A DNA stretch of 64,000 nt, taken from assembly GCF_033096445.1 (NCBI RefSeq), contig NZ_AP028155.1, positions 124,001-188,000 on the forward strand. Direction: 5' to 3'. This document shows, piece by piece, positions 60,886-64,000 of the stretch (positions within the stretch are counted from its first letter, which is position 1; each line of letters starts with the position of its first letter). The notes beneath the pieces are model-generated. The model was not told the origin of the DNA and did not search any database. It saw only the letters and a list, made by a program, of their open reading frames with translations. The position numbers and the translations under genes were made by a program. The DNA comes from Butyricimonas faecihominis. Lineage in GTDB: Bacteria > Bacteroidota > Bacteroidia > Bacteroidales > Marinifilaceae.

Positions 60886-62148
60886 TTATAAAAAACTGAT
60901 AAGTAGCATGACGTTCAGTAGGGTGACAATTCCCCCGATCACGTACAGGAGCCATTTCGTGTAAGTAGAGTTTTTGTATTTCCCCATGACTTTGGACGAG
61001 GAAGTGAGGTAAACTTGCGTGAAAATGGTGATCGGTAACTGCACGCTTAGAGCCATCTGCGAGTAAATCAACCCTTGGAAAGGATTCGATACTACCATGA
61101 TCAGGGCAAAAGCGAGGATGAGAGAAGTTAGCACACCGAGGCGGGAATGACTGTCCTTGATGTCGTAAGGCTCCTTGTATATTCCGGCGAAAATGGAGCC
61201 GGCAGCCATTCCTGAGGTAATAGTAGAGGAAATTCCGGCAAACAGGAGAGCCACGGCAAAGATCACGGAGGCATTATTCCCAAGCAATGGTGCCAGCAGG
61301 GAATTGGCTTGTTCCAGTTCCGTGACGGGAGTTCCGGTTCTGAAAAATGCGGCAGCGGCCAGTAGGATCATGGCGCTGTTGATGGCCCAACCGATCACCA
61401 TGGAGAGGATCGTGTCGGCATATTCGTAGCGTAATTGTTTTTTGATGATTTTATCATCCTGTATATTCCATTGACGGCTTTGGATCACTTCCGAGTGAAG
61501 GAATAGATTGTGGGGCATGACCACGGCCCCGAGTACGCTCATGATAACGACCATGGAACCTTCGGGAAAAGCGGGGGTAACCCATGCGGGCAAGGCTGTG
61601 TTCCAGTCGATCTCCACGAGGGAGAGTTCGTAGATGAACGATAAGCCGATGATGGAAACAAAAGCAATGATCCATTTCTCGATCACCCGGTAGGTATTCG
61701 TGAACAACATGATAACCACGAAAATCAATATGAGTATTGATCCTGTCCGGATCGGGATGTTGAATAACATTTGCAGGGCAATGGCTCCACCTAGTATTTC
61801 GGCCAAAGATGTGGAGATGGAGGCGAGCATGGCCGAATAAAGAATACCTTTGGCATAACGGGGTTTCAAGTATTCACTGGCGGCTTCCGAAAGGCACAAG
61901 CCGGAGGCAATCCCCAAGTGGGCCACGTTGTGTTGCAACACGATTAGCATGATCGTGGACAGGGTGACCATCCATAATAGGGAATAACCGAATTCGGCTC
62001 CGGCAGCTAGGTTGGAGGCCCAGTTTCCCGGATCGATAAAGCCCACGGTGACAAGTAGGCCGGGACCTATATATTTAAATATTTCCAGTCCTCCGAGTTT
62101 CGGGTTATGTTTTGCCGTGTTCAGTAGTTCTTTGAATTGTTTTAACAT
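60886..62148 (-). CDS. Nramp-family divalent metal ion transporter
   Basis: 420 residues with 11 membrane spans. The first-helix metal motif DPGNWASN (about 40-47) and the sixth-helix motif MPHNLFLHSEVI (about 210-221) mark an Nramp protein importing Mn2+ or Fe2+ with protons. MntH is the usual bacterial name; metal preference cannot be fixed from sequence alone, so no symbol is given. It is convergent with cluster 2 and divergent from the antiporter. Confidence 0.93.
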   Translation of the reverse strand: MLKQFKELLNTAKHNPKLGGLEIFKYIGPGLLVTVGFIDPGNWASNLAAGAEFGYSLLWMVTLSTIMLIVLQHNVAHLGIASGLCLSEAASEYLKPRYAKGILYSAMLASISTSLAEILGGAIALQMLFNIPIRTGSILILIFVVIMLFTNTYRVIEKWIIAFVSIIGLSFIYELSLVEIDWNTALPAWVTPAFPEGSMVVIMSVLGAVVMPHNLFLHSEVIQSRQWNIQDDKIIKKQLRYEYADTILSMVIGWAINSAMILLAAAAFFRTGTPVTELEQANSLLAPLLGNNASVIFAVALLFAGISSTITSGMAAGSIFAGIYKEPYDIKDSHSRLGVLTSLILAFALIMVVSNPFQGLIYSQMALSVQLPITIFTQVYLTSSSKVMGKYKNSTYTKWLLYVIGGIVTLLNVMLLISFL

Positions 62149-62290
62149 GTTGTTCGAGTTAAAAGCTAAAGGTTAAAAGCCGATCGTGTAATTTTATTAT
62201 TATTTTTGGAACTTCAAAAGTACGAATAACGATGAATATTTGTTCTCGTGATCGTGAACTTTTAGTATTAACTTTTAACTTTTGATTTTC

Positions 62291-63220
62291 ATGTTGATTC
62301 CTGTACTTCTTGTCGTGGCCTCTTTGGTGGTACTTTATTTCGGGGCAGATTTTCTGGTGAAAGGTAGTTCATCGCTGGCCGTGCGTTTTGGAATATCTCC
62401 TTTAGTAGTCGGTTTGACCGTGGTGGCATTCGGGACGAGTGCGCCGGAGTTACTGGTTAGCGTGCAGTCGGCATTGGAAGGTAATCCGGGAATTGCCGTG
62501 GGAAACGTGATGGGATCTAATATATTTAATGTTTGTGCTATCCTTGGAATTTCAGCGATGATTTACCCGTTGAGGGTGAATCCCCGGTTGATTCGGCTGG
62601 ATGCACCCGTGATGCTGGCGGCCACGTTATTGTTCGTGGGGATATTTCATAACGGGAGTTTCGGAAGATGGGCCGGGATATTGTTTTTTGCCGGGATATG
62701 TGCCTATATGATTTACTGCGTGTACAAGGCCAAGCGGGGAGAGGTGGTTGAAGGGGACGAGGAAATCAAACCCACGAAGAGCTGGATGCTGGATGTCGTG
62801 TTGGTGATCGCGGGACTTGCTTTGTTGGTATGGGGATCGGGCTTGCTCGTCGATAATGCCGTGATTATTGCGAAAGCCTTGGAATGGAGCGAGGCGGTGA
62901 TCGGTTTGACGATCGTGGCAGCAGGGACAAGTATGCCGGAACTGGCAACTTCCGTGGTGGCTGCCTTGAAAAAACGTACGGATATTGCCATCGGTAACGT
63001 GATCGGTTCGAATATATTCAATCTTTTGGCTGTTTTAGGATTAACAGCGACGATTGCGCCCGTGGAGACCAACCAGATTAACTGGACGGATATGCTGGTG
63101 ATGCTCGGAACTTCTTTACTTCTGTTGCCTTTCATGCGAACGGGATTCAAGATCGGGCGGGGGGAAGGTGGCGTGCTGTTAGTTATTTATATTGCTTATA
63201 CATTGTATCTGATTGTTTGA
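62291..63220 (+). CDS. Calcium/sodium antiporter (YrbG-type)
   Basis: 309 residues from the ATG at 62291 (a TTG nine bases upstream is less likely). It has ten membrane spans and the two inverted alpha-repeats of the Ca2+:cation antiporter family: VAFGTSAPELLVSVQSALEG and GNVMGSNIFNV in the first half, AAGTSMPELATSVVAALKK and GNVIGSNIFNLLAVLG in the second. The acidic residues of both repeats are intact. It expels Ca2+ in exchange for Na+ or H+. Confidence 0.93.
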   Translation: MLIPVLLVVASLVVLYFGADFLVKGSSSLAVRFGISPLVVGLTVVAFGTSAPELLVSVQSALEGNPGIAVGNVMGSNIFNVCAILGISAMIYPLRVNPRLIRLDAPVMLAATLLFVGIFHNGSFGRWAGILFFAGICAYMIYCVYKAKRGEVVEGDEEIKPTKSWMLDVVLVIAGLALLVWGSGLLVDNAVIIAKALEWSEAVIGLTIVAAGTSMPELATSVVAALKKRTDIAIGNVIGSNIFNLLAVLGLTATIAPVETNQINWTDMLVMLGTSLLLLPFMRTGFKIGRGEGGVLLVIYIAYTLYLIV

Positions 63221-63466
63221 TAAAAATTGGTGGGTGGGATTGGTGTGATAATATAATAAAACGTTCGTTTATTGATTGTTATAAAACGAGAAGAAAATCA
63301 ATAGAAATGATTTGTTACATTTTGCGTAAACAAAATCACTATCAATGATAAAAAAAGAATATTTGTTTTTAGGAAAAACAGGTTATTTCCTTTAATTTTT
63401 CGGTTGCAATAAACGAAGGATTGTTGATTGTTATTTGTTTTTTTAATCATGTGATTACGAGGATTA

Positions 63467-64000
63467 ATGCAGAGCGAGCAAGAGATACTTTTAGAACATC
63501 TGGCCAAGGATGATGATATGGCTTATACTCTTTTGTATAAGCAGTTTTACGTGCCGATGGTACTCTTTGCCAGTCAATATATCAACAATGAAGAGGCCTC
63601 AAAGGACGTGGTGCAGGAGTTTTTCATTTCCATGCTGGGGCAGAAAAAGGATTTCGAGAATGTCACGGCGTTAAAAGTTTATCTTTATCATTCGGTAAAA
63701 AATAGGTGCATGAATTATATCCAGCATGAACAGGTCAAGGGGCGTTACGAGGCATTTGTATTGCGGGAATTTGATGATGTCGATCTTTTCTGGGATCGGG
63801 TTTTGGAGGAAGATGTTTATGCGCGGGTTTTGGAAGTCGTGCAGGAATTGCCTCGACAATACCGCAACGTGATGATGCTTTCGTTGGATGGGTACAAGAT
63901 TTCTGAAGTTGCGGAAAAAATGGGTATTTCTTTAGAGACTGCCAAGGAGTATAAGAAAGAGGGAAAGAAACGGTTGAGTGTCCGGTTACGATCTTTAGGA
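63467..64000 (+). CDS. ECF sigma factor, 3' end cut by the window
   Basis: 178 codons to the edge, no stop seen. The start MQSEQEILLEHLAKDDDMAY is followed by region 2 (LYKQFYVPMVLFASQYI, VVQEFFISML) and region 4 (LPRQYRNVMMLSLDGYKISE, VAEKMGISLETAKEYKKEGK). It is more distant from the other two sigma factors than they are from each other. The 246 bp before it have no gene and no clear promoter. By analogy it may open a third SusCD-type cluster. Confidence 0.88.
   Translation, partial: MQSEQEILLEHLAKDDDMAYTLLYKQFYVPMVLFASQYINNEEASKDVVQEFFISMLGQKKDFENVTALKVYLYHSVKNRCMNYIQHEQVKGRYEAFVLREFDDVDLFWDRVLEEDVYARVLEVVQELPRQYRNVMMLSLDGYKISEVAEKMGISLETAKEYKKEGKKRLSVRLRSLG

Overview
The window looks like a Bacteroidota chromosome interrupted by one integrated element. 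Evidence for the phylum: two FecI-type sigma / FecR anti-sigma / SusC / SusD clusters, promoters of the form TTTG-N19-TAnnTTTG, and few Shine-Dalgarno sequences. The cluster order (sigma, anti-sigma, SusC, SusD, DUF4843-type lipoprotein, PKD-like lipoprotein, TlpA-type thioredoxin protein) is what I would expect in Odoribacteraceae such as Butyricimonas or Odoribacter; that placement is inference.

Layout. 1-7.4 kb: housekeeping genes (5' end of ppk1, an IGHMBP2-like helicase, map, an L,D-transpeptidase-like protein, a coiled-coil lipoprotein), then two AraC-type regulators around a small flavin-binding-type protein. 7.6-20.7 kb: first sigma/anti-sigma/SusCD cluster, ending in a thioredoxin-like protein and a prolyl-oligopeptidase-family peptidase. 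21.2-40.6 kb: a visibly A+T-rich element of about 19 kb bounded by perfect 150-bp direct repeats, each holding a complete tRNA-Gly(TCC). 40.6-50.2 kb: tRNA-Tyr, tag, a nitroreductase-like protein, a 2-hydroxyacid dehydrogenase, tsaD, a TamB-like giant protein and rocD. 50.3-60.8 kb: second sigma/anti-sigma/SusCD cluster, without the peptidase. 60.9-64 kb: an Nramp transporter, a Ca2+/Na+ antiporter and the start of a third ECF sigma factor.

How the genes work together. In each SusCD cluster an outer-membrane signal is probably passed through SusC's N-terminal STN domain to FecR, which releases the ECF sigma factor to transcribe the transporter operon. Both clusters have a strong hairpin between fecR and susC, so the regulator and transporter parts may be expressed at different levels. 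The surface lipoproteins should capture a ligand; the peptidase in cluster 1 suggests a peptide, but the substrate is not visible.

The integrated element is the most interesting part. It has a tyrosine integrase at its right end, a RadC-like protein, two paralogous SF2-helicase-like proteins that lack the usual Walker A lysine, many tiny tightly packed genes, and remnants resembling crAss-like phage virion proteins. I see no relaxase, coupling ATPase, terminase, portal or capsid gene. It also holds five copies of a roughly 45-bp palindromic repeat and a roughly 225-nt transcript candidate with an exact promoter, a 35-bp rod-like fold and a pseudoknot. A phage satellite or an eroded phage-plasmid-like element fits best, but this is a hypothesis.
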